A DNA stretch of 64,000 bases from Alitta virens (GCA_932294295.1 OW028579.1:3753370-3817369), one strand, 5' to 3'; shown: positions 38,892-51,000, numbered from the stretch's first letter. Program-made: numbers and translations. Notes: a model not told the origin generated them from the sequence alone.

Positions 38892-39852
38892 AGCTTGTAG
38901 TTCTCCTCATAATCTAGACATAGGTACCCAAGTTCTTCCTCATAATCATGACATAGATACCCAAATTCTTCCTCATAATCTAGACATAGGTACCCAAGTT
39001 CCTCCTTATAATCTTGACATAGTTCTTCCTCATAATCTAGACATAGGTACCCAAGTTCCTCCTCATAATCTAGACATAGGTACCCAAGTTCTTCCTCATA
39101 ATCATGACATAGGTACCCAGGTTCTTCCTCATAATCTAGACATAGGTACCCAAGTTCCTCCTTATAATCTTGACAAAGTTCTTCCTCATAATTTAGACAT
39201 AGGTACCCAAGTTCCTCCTCATAATCTAGACATAGGTACCCAAGTTCTTCCTCATAATCTTTGGCATAGGTACCCAAGTTCCTCCTCATAATCTTGACAT
39301 AGGTACCCAAGTTCCTCATAATCTAGACATAGGTACCCAAGTTCCTCCTCATAATCTTTGGCATAGGTACCCAAGTTCCTCCTTATAATCTTGACATAGT
39401 TCTTCCTCATAATCTAGACATAGGTACCCAAGTTCCTCCTCATAATCTTTTGCATCGGTACCCAAGTTCCTCCTCAAAATCTTGACATAAGTACCGAAGT
39501 TCTTCCTCATAATCTTTGGCATAGGTACCCAAGTTCCTCCTCATAATCTTGACATAGGTACCCAAGTTCCTCATAATCGTGATATAGGTACCCAAGTTCC
39601 TCCTTATAATCTTTGACATTGGTACCCAAGTCCCTCATAATCTTGACATAGGTACCCAAGTTCCTCCTTATAATCTTGACATAGTTCCTCCTCATAATCT
39701 TGACATAGGTACCCAAGTTCCTCCTTATAATCTTGACATAGTTCCTCCTCATAATCTTGACATAGGTACCCAAGTTCCTCCTCATAATCTTTGGCATAGG
39801 TACCCAAGTTCCTCCTCATAATCTTGACATAGGTACCCAAGTTTCTCAAATT
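38892..39852. repeat. 33-bp minisatellite, about 29 units
   Basis: The unit is CATAATCTTGACATAGGTAC plus CCAAGTTCCTCCT, with variants TCTAGAC, TCATGAC and TCTTTGGC. Some units are shortened. Because 33 is a multiple of three and no stop falls in several frames, both strands stay open over parts of it. The peptide repeats are artefacts of the unit rather than a gene. Confidence 0.92.
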
Positions 39853-40534
39853 GCACCTTGTAACTATTTATACACCATTGCCTTGTCAATACAGGCCTAT
39901 AAATGGCTACAATCATAATGTTAAATCCCCTGAATTAATGGGACTTACCGAATTAGTTATCAATGTACTTTTACATTTCTTCCCTCAAGAATGGACAGTA
40001 ACCAAGTTAAAAAGAATACAATAATTATTCTTTATTGTACAATAAACGAGTAATATTTACAGCGAATCATAAGTGAAATAAAACAATAATGAATAAATTC
40101 ATAACGATTTCTATTTTCTACAAGAAAAGTTCATAAAAAGAAAAAAAAAAGATTGCTGTCATGATTGGATATTTTTTATCTTCTGCGTTTTAGACAGTTC
40201 TTTTTTGCGACACGATTGTTTCGAGTAAAAGAGGAAGTGACGTCACAAAAGAATCACAGGCATGCGCAGTTAGGGCATGTCATCTTCTGTGTCCAGGGCT
40301 GCCCGTTTTGTTCTGTAAGATGGACCTGGAATGGGATAAAAAAAGTATATTAACATTCATATGGATTGATAAATACATGCATTGAAATTATTGCATCATG
40401 GCATACTGCGTCAAGAGAATGTCTCATTATTATCTCATTTGATCTCCTAGTCAAAAATAAACATTGTGTCTTGTATACATATTGCTATTTATGTATATTT
40501 ACAACTTGCAAATGACATAACACAGTAAATTTCT

Positions 40535-40628
40535 GACTGACTGACTGACTGACTGAATGATTGACTGACTGACTGGCTGGTTGATGTGCTGACTGACTGG
40601 CTGGCTGGCTGACTGACTGACTGACAGA
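40535..40628. repeat. CTGA microsatellite
   Basis: Interrupted (CTGA)n with GGCTGGCTG variants. Confidence 0.85.
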
Positions 40629-40854
40629 CTGGACCAAGTAAGCCTGTAGCTACTATTCATGAAGTCTAAACTGAAAATCAGCAAGTTATGCTCAGTTTCA
40701 TATTTTGATATCTGGCCATTAAAAATAACAAATTAGATCATTTGGTTGATTATACATGCAATTTTATAACATGCAATTATATAACATTGGTTGTGGTAAT
40801 ACACATGAATTAAGTCCTACGTTTTGTCGAATTGGTCCAATAAACTGAACTGTC

Positions 40855-41035
40855 TGTCACACAGTGTCTGTACTGAGGCCTATGCTGAGGCAAGTAAAAG
40901 ATCCCACTAATGGGGGTAAATGTGTAACATGGGTGGACTCCTCCTCTCTCTCTCTCTCTCACCTCACCAATCAACCCTCGATAGTGGCAAGAACTTGCCT
41001 CAGAGGGCTGTACTTACCACATATATATCTATCTA
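40855..41035 (+). mobile_element. SINE-B 3' fragment (type-1)
   Basis: GAGGCAAGTAAAAGATCCCA, GTAAATGTGTAACATGGGTG, a CT run, CAATCAACCCTCGATAGTGG and AAGAACTTGCCTCAGAGGGC, with a TATCT tail. Confidence 0.75.
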
Positions 41036-42307
41036 ACTAATATCAGTAGTAACTATATTTTTACTTTACTATCTGTCCGCTGCTAATTAACGTTAGAAGA
41101 TGATAAAGAAAATGACTATAATGTAAGGACAAATGCACGAATTACCCAACATTGTTGGTTGTACTAGTACAGAGGTTGTTGTCTCACAATTGTTGGATTC
41201 TGCAATCTACAAGCCTTTGTAACACAGGTGCATTTGAGCGTGTGATCCATGCATTTTATGCTTCACGCATTTGCATCATGGGTAAATGGCCCAGCCACCC
41301 AGCTCTATATCATTGCGCAGTGTGTTAAATTATCTCTGAACAATACGTCCTGTGGGAATTGGAAAGTATGGGAGGCGAAAGAGGGCATATTTTTTGGCAG
41401 TTCACGCACTTCCAGATGGCGTATTTCCATAGGACAAGACGTGAATCTTTCACACTTGTTGAATGCAAGTGTTGTGGGTAATTCAAGTGAAAATCTTATA
41501 CAAGTTCGGCCACCATTAGCACTTTTTTACTGGTTTTTAATTGTGAAGCGGTCTTTCAATAGTCACGTGACCCTAGGGCCTGCGGTGAGGTTAAACTGAC
41601 GTTAATTCACAGCTGAGATGAAGGTACAGAATAATAAATATTATAATATTATAGGCCCAAAGATACATTCAACTCATACCAGCTATATGAATCCAAGGGT
41701 AAAATAATGATGTACAATTGTAGTATACGATAAAATTAAAGAATTAAATATGATATATAGAGAGAGTTATCATACACTATATAGCTGCAGTGTAATCCTG
41801 AAACCCGTTGGGTTAAAAATCCTACATGACAGGAGCTTTCATCATTGTTGGCGCAGACATAATTCCACAGATAAACTCCTCACTAGTACACCAGAATATG
41901 CCAGACCAGCAAAAACATTGATGAAAGTTAAATCCCTTTCGCCTACTCCTATGATATTCGCAACTCTTTTGTTATAACCTTGTGTCATTACACGTGGTCT
42001 TAGAAGTACTTTCAAAACTTTTCTTCATCACCATCATGTTTGAGGGTTTAAAGGAAATGATATGTAGGTATTTTAACTTCTAAAGTCGGGATAAAACATA
42101 ATAATCTCTCTGTAATAAGCTGTTCACATGCATTCCAGCTTTGCTATTTTCATAGCAAAATGTGGGAGTGCTATATCTCAAAGAATTTGCAAATGAAAGT
42201 CTCTTTAATTTTCGTTGCGGTAATATCAATGGGTTGCAGTGCTGAGCTGTGCATTAATCTGCCATTAGTGTGGTCTTGTAAGTCAGAATCAAAGTCAGTG
42301 TACTAAC

Positions 42308-42309
42308 TG

Positions 42310-42368
<59 letters not shown>

Positions 42369-42370
42369 GT
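42308..42370. repeat. GATT microsatellite
   Basis: An uninterrupted (TGAT)n run followed by GGTTGGTCGGTCGG. Confidence 0.9.
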
Positions 42371-42955
42371 CGGTCGGCAGTGTATATTCCAACATTTGCA
42401 GCTTACTTCACAGTTCCAACCACTTCACCGTCAAGACAACTTTAAAGTTTTGCACCTAAATTGTCTTAATGGTCAATTTCTGTAGAGTGATTTCATATTG
42501 TCAGTGACATTATTCCTCAAATATTTCAATGAACACGCGCAACAAACGGAATAAAATTACCAAAAAACATCACATAGAAGAAAAGATCCTCACATATAAT
42601 GCCTTTATAAATAGGGATTTGAAACATCAGACCTTGTTAAGTTCATTTTTATCATTCGAATGCACCATGATTCTTAGAAACGAGGTGAAATATCTCGGAA
42701 TGAAACGGGTCTCATGTTTTACAGCCTCAAAGGTAATTTTTTATTTTTTTATTTCTTCCTTTGAAGTGAGTTTGGAAGAAAGAATATAAAACCAGTGACT
42801 TATTCTGTGGTTGCGTGTGGAATGCTCCGTGTGAAGTTCAAAAGAAACAGGGATCTTATTTTCCAACATTGTAATACATCGTAACGCCATTTAATTCATT
42901 GCTGCATGCACACAAACCTATACATATTCAATTGTAATATATCAATCCCTAGCAA

Positions 42956-43620
42956 AATAGGATAGGATAGGATAGGATAGGACAGGATAGGACAGGACAG
43001 GACAGGATAGGATAGGAATGGATGGCTATATGATAGGATAGGAAAGGATGGGATATGATAGGACAGGATAGGACAGGATAGGATAGGAATGGATGGCTAT
43101 AGGATAGGATAGGACAGGAAAGGATAGGACAGGATAGGATAGGAATGGATGGCTATAGGATAGGATAGGACAGGAAAGGATAGGATATGATAGGAAAGGA
43201 TAGGATAAGAACAGGATAGGAAAGGATAGGACAGGATAGGATAGGATAGGAAAGGATAGGATAAGATAGGATAGGATTCATTCCAAACAGGTCGTTTTTT
43301 ATGTTGATCCATTTATCTAGATATGGATAGGAAAGGATAGGATAGGAAAGCATAGGATAGCATAGAATAACATAGGATAGGATTGGATAGGATAGGATCT
43401 CAATTGGTCTCATTGGATAAGAATACATACTTTTATCATTTGCATGCGCCAGAATTCGTAAGAATTTAGGATAGGATACTATGAGGATAAGATAGGATAA
43501 AATAGGATAGGATAAGATAGGATTTCAATTCGGCTGATAGGATAGATACATATTTTTATCATTTTGATGCCATTTTACGATAGTCCCATTCGTTCTGGCA
43601 GAATAGGATAAGACAGGGTT
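42956..43620. repeat. GGATA pentanucleotide array with higher-order units
   Basis: (GGATA)n with GGACA and GGAAA variants, interrupted by GGAATGGATGGCTATA spacers that recur three times at about 65-bp spacing. The core is 42956-43280, with fragments at 43320-43400 and 43465-43525. The - strand frames encoding ILSYP repeats are not genes. Confidence 0.9.
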
Positions 43621-43965
43621 AATTAGCACATATATATATATGAAGCAACTTCTATGCAATACTGACAGCTTTGCCACAATCTATAACCATATACTTTCTG
43701 AGCTTTACAATTTACAGTAGATGGAGGCAGCATTGAGAATACCACACAATATTTCTTGCACTGCTGTAACACATCCATTCCAATAAGTCTATTAGGGGCC
43801 GTTGCATCTAAAGTAGATCAAATAAGCCACAGTAACACTCAGTCTATATGTATACACAAGAGTGGGTAGGGGTTAAATGATGAATGAGTGAGGGAATGTT
43901 ATTCATCACCCAGTCAGCTCTCCGCCATATTATTCATCCTGCCCCGGGTGATATACGCCACATCG

Positions 43966-44112
43966 ACACCTAGGGACCAAACGTGGAATTACAAATCAGC
44001 ATTGCTTAATTGTTAAGACCAGCGTCATCAGTATCCAGTGTGAGGCTATTAAGCGATTCGGTGACCTATGTTACTTTGTCTCCTTTTAATTGTATTAGGC
44101 CTATTGCTTTAT
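43966..44112 (-). mobile_element. Short element, inverted partner of the one inserted in SINE-B
   Basis: ACACCTAGGGACCAAACGTG, CAAATCAGCATTGCTTAATT, AAGCGATTCGGTGACCTATG and TTAGGCCTATTGCTTTAT are the reverse complement of 44783-44948. No open frame and no clear terminal inverted repeats were seen. Confidence 0.7.
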
Positions 44113-44234
44113 ATTTTAATTTTGATATGGACTACTAAATAAACAGCACACATGTCACAGGCATATTATAGCTGTATTGAGGTTGTCTTCATGATGGAAC
44201 AAATAGTTCCGCTAAGAAAATTTGCGATCTAAAA

Positions 44235-44350
44235 AAAGTCGGTTGCAACGCCTTCGCGCTGTTCAGCAGGCGCGTCTTTTTGATGAATCGCCATATCTGG
44301 TTGGCAACATTATTGCGCATATCTGGAAATTTCGAGCAATGGATGCGATT
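44235..44350 (-). mobile_element. MITE-like family 3 (partial, inverted)
   Basis: GGTTGCAACGCCTTCGCGCT, GTTCAGCAGGCGCGTCTTTT and GAATCGCCATATCTGGTTGG are the reverse complement of the ends at 18060-18150 and 51735-51830. Confidence 0.65.
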
Positions 44351-44507
44351 TCAGGTAAAGTTTTTTCTTAGTGAGTTTCGCCCCAAAAGAACATTAAACA
44401 ATTAGAATCAAGGGCTATATCCTGAAGATGAGAACAGGTTGAACCAAGTAGCCCACTGCGCAACTGAAATTCGACATTAGCTTGTATGTCTCGATGTGTA
44501 TGTCTTA

Positions 44508-45000
44508 TAGCTACTGGGTCTGAAGCTTAGTCAGCTTATATGACCAGCTGTCAGATAGCAGACGTAATGATGAGATGATGAGACTTAGAGTCCTCACCAT
44601 GTTACACATTCACCCCGTGGGTGGGGTCTTTTACTCGCCTCAGCATAGAGACAGAGTACACGACACCTCCAATTTAACATCTCATGCGATCGACATCCAG
44701 CTGGGATGTAGCTCATGAAGAGTGCCCTGAACAGGGATCGAACCCGGGACCTTCAGCAGGGCTGGCCAATAAAGCAATAGGCCTAATACCATTAAAAGGG
44801 ACAAAGTAACATAATACAATTAAAAGGAGACAAAGTAACATATGTCACCGAATCACTTAAACGCCTCACACTGCATATTGATGACCCTGGTCTTTACAAT
44901 TAAGCAATGCTGATTTGAAATTCCGTGTTTGTACCCTAGGTGTCGTTGTGGGGAATTGGCAGATGCCTTAACCATTAGGCCACCCAAGCTGCTGAGTTAT
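44508..45000 (-). mobile_element. SINE-B copy (type-2) split by a 165-bp insertion
   Basis: The body at 44508-44782 (CTACTGGGTCTGAAGCTTAG, CATTCACCCCGTGGGTGG, CGATCGACATCCAGCTGGGA, ATCGAACCCGGGACCTTCAG) stops at GGGCTGGCC. The head resumes at about 44951 (AATTGGCAGATGCCTTAACC, ATTAGGCCACCC). In the intact copy at 33598 these halves are almost adjacent. The 44783-44950 sequence is therefore a nested insertion. Confidence 0.8.
44783..44950 (+). mobile_element. Short element nested in SINE-B
   Basis: AAAGCAATAGGCCTAATACC, GGAGACAAAGTAACATATGT, CACCGAATCACTTAAACGCC and AAGCAATGCTGATTTGAAAT, ending CCTAGGTGTCGTTGTGGGG. The same sequence, inverted, lies at 43966-44112. This copy has a small internal tandem duplication of the GACAAAGTAACATA block. 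Confidence 0.72.
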
Positions 45001-45509
45001 TTAGTACTTAATCATAAATTTGACTCGTTTAAAAAAAGTATTCCGGTCATTACGGAGTACAGATTCCATTGTTTAGTGACAGGTAGCGAGTAGCTCTTTT
45101 TAGTTTCTGAAGTCAAGATTCGCTTAACCAAAAATCTAAGTTAATGGAACTGATGATTGATATACCAGGTAGATCATTCTTTTGTCAAAGGAAAAAAATT
45201 ACAAAAACACACACATCTCTGTCATTGGAAAATTAAAAGACATAAAAAAAGGGGCTGATTCAATACACAGCATATGTGGGGATACAGAAAATAATGACAA
45301 GAAAAATAAAATAAAAGGCAATGACAATAAGGAAAAAAAGAATTGTGTTTCGCTGTAAATATAAGAAAGAGATTTGGAATTATGTTTAAAAAAAGAGGCT
45401 TGATCGATCTTTGCTACACTTGTACACCATTTTCACTTTTGTTTGCAAAACAGCTGCAATTTTTATCTACCAATGTGTTCACACGATTCTACAATATCAA
45501 CCCATTATA

Positions 45510-45645
45510 TCTGATAGATAGATAGATAGATAGAGAGATAGAGAGATAGATAGATAGATAGAGAGATATATAGATAGATAGAGAGATAGAGAGAGATAGA
45601 TAGATAGATAGAGAGATAGATGGATAGATAGATAGATATGGGAAG
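45510..45645. repeat. GATA/GAGA microsatellite (SINE-B tail on - strand)
   Basis: (GATA)n with GAGA interruptions. It abuts the 3' end of the next SINE-B, so it is that element's expanded ATCT tail. Confidence 0.85.
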
Positions 45646-45790
45646 TGCAGCCCTCTAAGGCAAGTTCTTGCCGCTATCGAGGGTTGATTGATGAGGTGAG
45701 AGAGAGGGGGAGTCCACCCACGTTACACATTTACCCCAAGGGTGGGATCTTTTACTTGCCTCAGCATAGACACTGAGTACAATAACTGGC
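45645..45790 (-). mobile_element. SINE-B 3' half (type-1)
   Basis: GCCCTCTAAGGCAAGTTCTT, CGAGGGTTGATTGATGAGGT, CACCCACGTTACACATTTAC and GGGATCTTTTACTTGCCTCA on the + strand. Confidence 0.78.
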
Positions 45791-46451
45791 AGAATAAACG
45801 CAAATGATGGGTTCTAGTGTATTGAATAAATGATGACAAAAAGAATTGCGTAGATACCTAGCTAGTTAAAATGTGTGTTTATTGTCTTGTTTAATTTTAC
45901 ATTTATCACATTTTTCTTCATGATTTCCACGTTTTTATTGTTTCCGTTATAAATCTACATATAATATCGGAATTTATATTTTAAATTACCCTGCCTGTTG
46001 AACTGAGGGTTAAAACTATATCCACATTTATTATCTCATCCATCTGTTAAAATTTTTTGTCAAATACACCCAGAAAACCGAAGCATTGCTAAACCCAGTG
46101 ATGCGTCCTGTGTCATTACTTCCCGGTTAAAATTGCAAACATACCTTCTGCCATTTTAAGAGGAAAACTTTCGCAGCTCAATAAAGGGTAAACAATCAAA
46201 TATTGCATTAACACCGGAATTTCCGTTTGGCCAACGATAATATTGTTCCATTAGGGGAATTAAACATTCCGTTTCCGGTTCGTTGGCGTATCATATTTTC
46301 TTAGCAGGCAGAAATAATACTTACTACTAAACGGTGTTAATGGTCTTGCAGAAAGTAAAGTTTCTTTACATAGGAAAATTGCAACCTTATGCAAAATCAG
46401 ACATATATATAATGGTGAAAAAAGTTAGACCCACATTGAATAGAAAATAGA

Positions 46452-46565
46452 AAACACTGACTGACTTACTGACTGACTGACGTGCTGACTGATTGACTGT
46501 GGCTGACTGGCTGACTTACTTACTGACTGACTGACTGACTGCCTGACTGACTGACTGACTGATTC
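46452..46565. repeat. GACT microsatellite
   Basis: Interrupted (CTGA)n, similar to 40535-40628. Confidence 0.85.
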
Positions 46566-47429
46566 AATACTTCCATATAGTTATTTGTATAGTTTTCATA
46601 ACATAACCTTAGCAATTCAATTATAAATGTCTAAAACATTAATTTATTCATATTGAATGTGGTAATCAAGGACTTTTTGCCGAAATAAGCTGAAGCTATG
46701 GTCATAGAGCTCACTTCTCCAAATAGAGCTAGGACAGCCTTATATGGGCATTCCTAATATGGGCATGCACAAGAAGTGATGTAACTCTCAAGCAGTCAGA
46801 TATGTTAGTATGAGGTGTTCTATAGTTTAAAATCTTATGCAAAAAGTAATTGAGTATAGTTAAGGATCACGCATAAATACCGCCCTATAAATAGGACTGC
46901 CAGCACATCAACGATATGGAGTACAAGGTATGTCAAAAATGATCAGCCCAATCATATTTTGGACGTATGTGAAATTTTGCACCATCAGTGCACCTTTATG
47001 GTGATATGTCACTGTTCATGAATTAGAAACCAGAAAATTCCTATTCCTTGATCACTGTTATTTTCTTAGCTTTAATTATAAGGAAAAGCTTTTGAAATTT
47101 GAGAGCTAAAGATGAGGGGAGACTTGTAATCATGAAAGTCTCACATTCCGTGTAGTTTTGCATCAGGATTTCTAGGTTATAATTATTGTTATATCTTACT
47201 TTTCTTCAGTTGAACCAACCATGAACTTATAACGTTGTTCCGAGTCGAGTTCAGAATAGCATTTCTGAGCTCAACTTTATCCAAATATTTTTCACGATGG
47301 AATGCTGATCAATGCCATTTATGTAATACTCCATTGTTTCCAGAAAAACTGATACGTTTATAGGTGTATTCAATTCTTTAATGTTGTGATGATTGTAGTG
47401 CCATCTCAGTGTTGAGGTGCATGTGCAAG

Positions 47430-47578
47430 TGAAGTCTTAGACATCCTTGATAAAATCGTGCTGGTTTTCATTTGATGAATGGCTTTTGTTTGTTAGATAG
47501 ATAGATAGATAGATAGAAGTCTTAGACATCCTTGATAAAATCGTGCTGGTTTTCATTGGAGGAATGGCTTTTGTTTGT

Positions 47579-47610
<32 letters not shown>

Positions 47611-49176
47611 AGTCTTAGACATCCTTGATAAAATCGTGCTTGTTTTCATTGGAGGAATGGCTTTTGTTTGTTAGATAGATAGATAGATAGATAGATAGAA
47701 GTCTTAGACATCCTTGATAAAATCGTGCTTGTTTTCATTGGAGGAATGGCTTTTGTTTGTTAGATAGATAGATAGATAGATAGATAGAAGTCTTAGACAT
47801 CCTTGATAAAATTGTGCTTGTTTTCATTGGAGGAATGGCTTTTGTTTGTTAGATAGATAGATAGATAGATAGATAGAAGTCTTAGACATCCTTGATAAAA
47901 TCGTGCTTGTTTTCATTGGAGGAATGGCTTTTGTTTGTTAGATAGATAGATAGATAGATAGATAGAAGTCTTAGACATCCTTGATAAAATCGTGCTTGTT
48001 TTCATTGGAGGAATGGCTTTTGTTTGTTAAATAGATAGATAGATAGATAGATAGAAGTCTTAGACATCCTTGATAAAATCGTGCTTGTTTTCATTGGAGG
48101 AATGGCTTTTGTTTGTTAGATAGATAGATAGATAGATAGATAGAAGTCTTAGACATCCTTGATAAAATCGTGCTTGTTTTCATTGGAGGAATGGCTTTTG
48201 TTTGTTAGATAGATAGATAGATAGATAGATAGAAGTCTTAGACATCCTTGATAAAATCGTGCTTGTTTTCATTGGAGGAATGGCTTTTGTTTGTTAGATA
48301 GATAGATAGATAGATAGATAGAAGTCTTAGACATCCTTGATAAAATCGTGCTTGTTTTCATTGGAGGAATGGCTTTTGTTTGTTAGATAGATAGATAGAT
48401 AGATAGATAGAAGTCTTAGACATCCTTGATAAAATCGTGCTTGTTTTCATTGGAGGAATGGCTTTTGTTTGTTAGATAGATAGATAGATAGATAGATAGA
48501 AGTCTTAGACATCCTTGATAAAATCGTGCTTGTTTTCATTGGAGGAATGGCTTTTGCTTGTTAGATAGATAGATAGATAGATAGATAGAAGTCTTAGACA
48601 TCCTTGATAAAATCGTGCTTGTTTTCATTGGAGGAATGGCTTTTGTTTGTTAGATAGATAGATAGATAGAAGTCTTAGACATCCTTGATAAAATCGTGCT
48701 TGTTTTCATTGGAGGAATGGCTTTTGTTTGTTAGATAGATAGATAGATAGATAGATAGAAGTCTTAGACATCCTTGATAAAATCGTGCTGGTTTTCATTG
48801 GAGGAATGGCTTTTGTTTGTTAGATAGATAGATAGATAGATAGATAGAAGTCTTAGACATCCTTGATAAAATCGTGCTTGTTTTCATTGGAGGAATGGCT
48901 TTTGTTTGTTAGATAGATAGATAGATAGATAGATAGAAGTCTTAGACATCCTTGATAAAATCGTGCTTGTTTTCATTGGAGGAATGGCTTTTGTTTGTTA
49001 AATAGATAGATAGATAGATAGATAGAAGTCTTAGACATCCTTGATAAAATCGTGCTTGTTTTCATTGGAGGAATGGCTTTTGTTTGTTAGATAGATAGAT
49101 AGATAGATAGATAGAAGTCTTAGACATCCTTGATAAAATCGTGCTGGTTTTCATTGGAGGAATGGCTTTTGTTTGT

Positions 49177-49178
<2 letters not shown>
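47430..49178. repeat. Satellite array, about 20 units of about 89 bp, each ending in a GATA tract
   Basis: The unit is GAAGTCTTAGACATCCTTGA, TAAAATCGTGCTTGTTTTCA, TTGGAGGAATGGCTTTTGTT, TGTTA and then (GATA) about 4-7 times. Unit starts fall near 47434, 47518, 47610, 47699, 47787 and so on to 49114. The first unit differs most (TTTGATGAATGG). Copies carry GCTGG or GCTTG variants and differ in GATA number. The array ends in a longer GATA run that is the tail of a SINE-B. Confidence 0.95.
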
Positions 49179-49208
<30 letters not shown>

Positions 49209-49209
49209 C

Positions 49210-49242
<33 letters not shown>

Positions 49243-49390
49243 TGGAAAGTGCAGCCCTCTAAGACAAGTTCTTGCTGCTGTCGCAGGTTGATCGATGAGG
49301 TGAGAGAAAGAGGAGGCGTCCACCTATGTTACACATTTACCCCATGGGTGGGATCTTTTACTTGCCCCATCATAGACCCCGAGTACAAGT
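49179..49390 (-). mobile_element. SINE-B 3' half (type-1) with long GATA tail
   Basis: (GATA)n at 49179-49241, then GCAGCCCTCTAAGACAAGTT, GTTGATCGATGAGGTGAGAG, ATGTTACACATTTACCCCAT and GATCTTTTACTTGCCCCATC. Confidence 0.8.
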
Positions 49391-49606
49391 GACCGTTGAG
49401 GTCCACTACCGAACATAGACTCTGCATGCCTTCTAAAAGTCGACTTACATATTTCAACATACACTGATTAAAATTAGGAGAATGCAGCTCTATGAGATAT
49501 TGATGAGATAAAGTGAACTGAAAGTAAAGTAATTTTTTTCACAACAATTATGTGGGATCTTGAACTTGCCCTACATAGGCACCATCTGATTAATACCTCT
49601 CAAGAC

Positions 49607-49802
49607 TGTGTGTGTGTGTGTGTGTGATTTGGACTTTACGTCCTGTATTTCTGCACCGGATGGGCTAATTAGGACAGGCAGAGACCATGGCAATGAGACA
49701 AAGGATGAAACAGCCATCCAACTTAGGCTCGACCGGAATTCGGACCCGGGACCCAGCAGTTGGAAGCCCAGAACGCTACCTCTGAGCTATGCCCCCGCCC
49801 CT
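49607..49802 (-). mobile_element. SINE-A copy
   Basis: A complete - strand copy with a TG microsatellite. The target duplications ATACCTCTCAAGAC (49593-49606) and ATACTTCTCAAGAC (49803-49816) differ by one base. Confidence 0.9.
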
Positions 49803-50357
49803 ATACTTCTCAAGACAAAAACCCGCTGAGGTTTAGTTTCATGAATAACTGCTTGGCCTGAACTTGAATCCATTTCTTTCGAAAGAGCTGACCTATGATT
49901 GGATACCTGACCACCTAGCTGTTGCCTGACGCACTAATGATGGTCACCCGCTTCAAGGAAGAATTTTCTTAAGCAGGCTGGCATTAATGCATTACTCTTT
50001 AGATTAACCTATGAGGCTAGCAATGGCAAGGCCGGAGCCTCAAATATCAAAGGATTTAATCTCGCTTGGGTGTATCTCATGTGGGATAGACTAGGACAGG
50101 AAGGGATAGAATGGGATAGAATGGGATAGAATAGGATAGAATGGGATTAGGTATCCAGTGACCATTCAATGGGTATTTGGAGCTATTCAAAAGGCTTAAA
50201 GTAATCTTATCAGGCAGCAAAGTTCGGGGTATTACCAATTTAAGAGTTATTGTTGCTTAGCCCCTTAATCATGAAGATGTTGTACAGCACAGTGCAACTT
50301 ATGTGGCCACATTTGCTAACTAGGAAGCTGAGGTATGGTTTATACGTTCCCATCACC

Positions 50358-50502
50358 TACATGGCCAATTGTGCTATGTGCGTTTTCCATGCGTTTGGAT
50401 AAACGCATGGTTTTTTCCCTTATTATAATTAGCTAAAAACCGTGCGTTTTCCATGCGTTTATCCTTCTCATGGAAAACGCACGTGGCACATTTGGCCATG
50501 TA
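50358..50502. mobile_element. MITE family 1 (full-length palindrome)
   Basis: TACATGGCCAATTGTGCTAT and GTGGCACATTTGGCCATGTA ends, TA at both edges, CACGTG in the right arm. Confidence 0.86.
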
Positions 50503-50640
50503 GTGGATAATGCGTTGGACACGTGCGCGCATGGTTGTGGGTTCAAATCCAGCCGCGGCATGGATTGGCTGAGCATGCAGATCCTCCGTAAGCCACTGAT
50601 TTACTCCACCCAGGGATAAAGCGTTTACAACTTGGCGATG
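50503..50640 (+). mobile_element. tRNA-derived SINE-like head (third type)
   Basis: GTGGATAATGCGTTGGACAC and GTTGTGGGTTCAAATCCAGC carry box A-like and box B-like sequence (GGTTCAAATCC) with tRNA spacing. The rest does not match SINE-A or SINE-B. Cloverleaf pairing is not convincing, so I do not call a tRNA gene. Confidence 0.4.
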
Positions 50641-50879
50641 TAGGTCATATACTCCATATATAGTGAGTTGTTAAAGACTCATGCTTAAACAGGCCCGCCG
50701 AGGATGTAATTGTACAATCGGTTGAGACCGCTTGAGCGGTGTAACGGACAGTGAATAAAATGAAGATGCATTGAAAATGTATTCCTATATCGGCCGCCGT
50801 CGGTGCAACATCGTTTTGACGCCAATGTTGATACGATTTGGAATGCTGGGTATTGATGTTTGCCATCGATTTAGCAATT

Positions 50880-51000
50880 TTGATTGAACAGAATTCACGG
50901 CAGATGTAATGATGAAATGATAAGGTTGGATTCCAAACTATGTTTGCATTCATATTGAGTGGGGTCTATAACTTGCCCCAGTATAAACATCGATTTATTT
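50880..51000 (-). mobile_element. SINE-B fragment (type-2, diverged)
   Basis: GGCAGATGTAATGATGAAAT, AAGGTTGGATTCCAAAC and GGGGTCTATAACTTGCCCCA are diverged reverse-complement family blocks. Confidence 0.5.

Noticed and set aside
38869..39850. Repeat-protein-like frames on both strands
   Set aside because: Produced by the 33-bp minisatellite; both strands open equally.
41249..41599. 116-codon open frame on the + strand
   Set aside because: No domain, no splice signals in keeping, composition like the surrounding DNA; length is compatible with chance.
43097..43428. ILSYP-repeat frames on the - strand
   Set aside because: Translation of the GGATA pentamer array.
47430..49215. CRISPR-like array of regular repeats
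   Set aside because: The units are identical throughout, including the interval; there are no unique spacers. GATA tracts and eukaryotic context mark it as a satellite.
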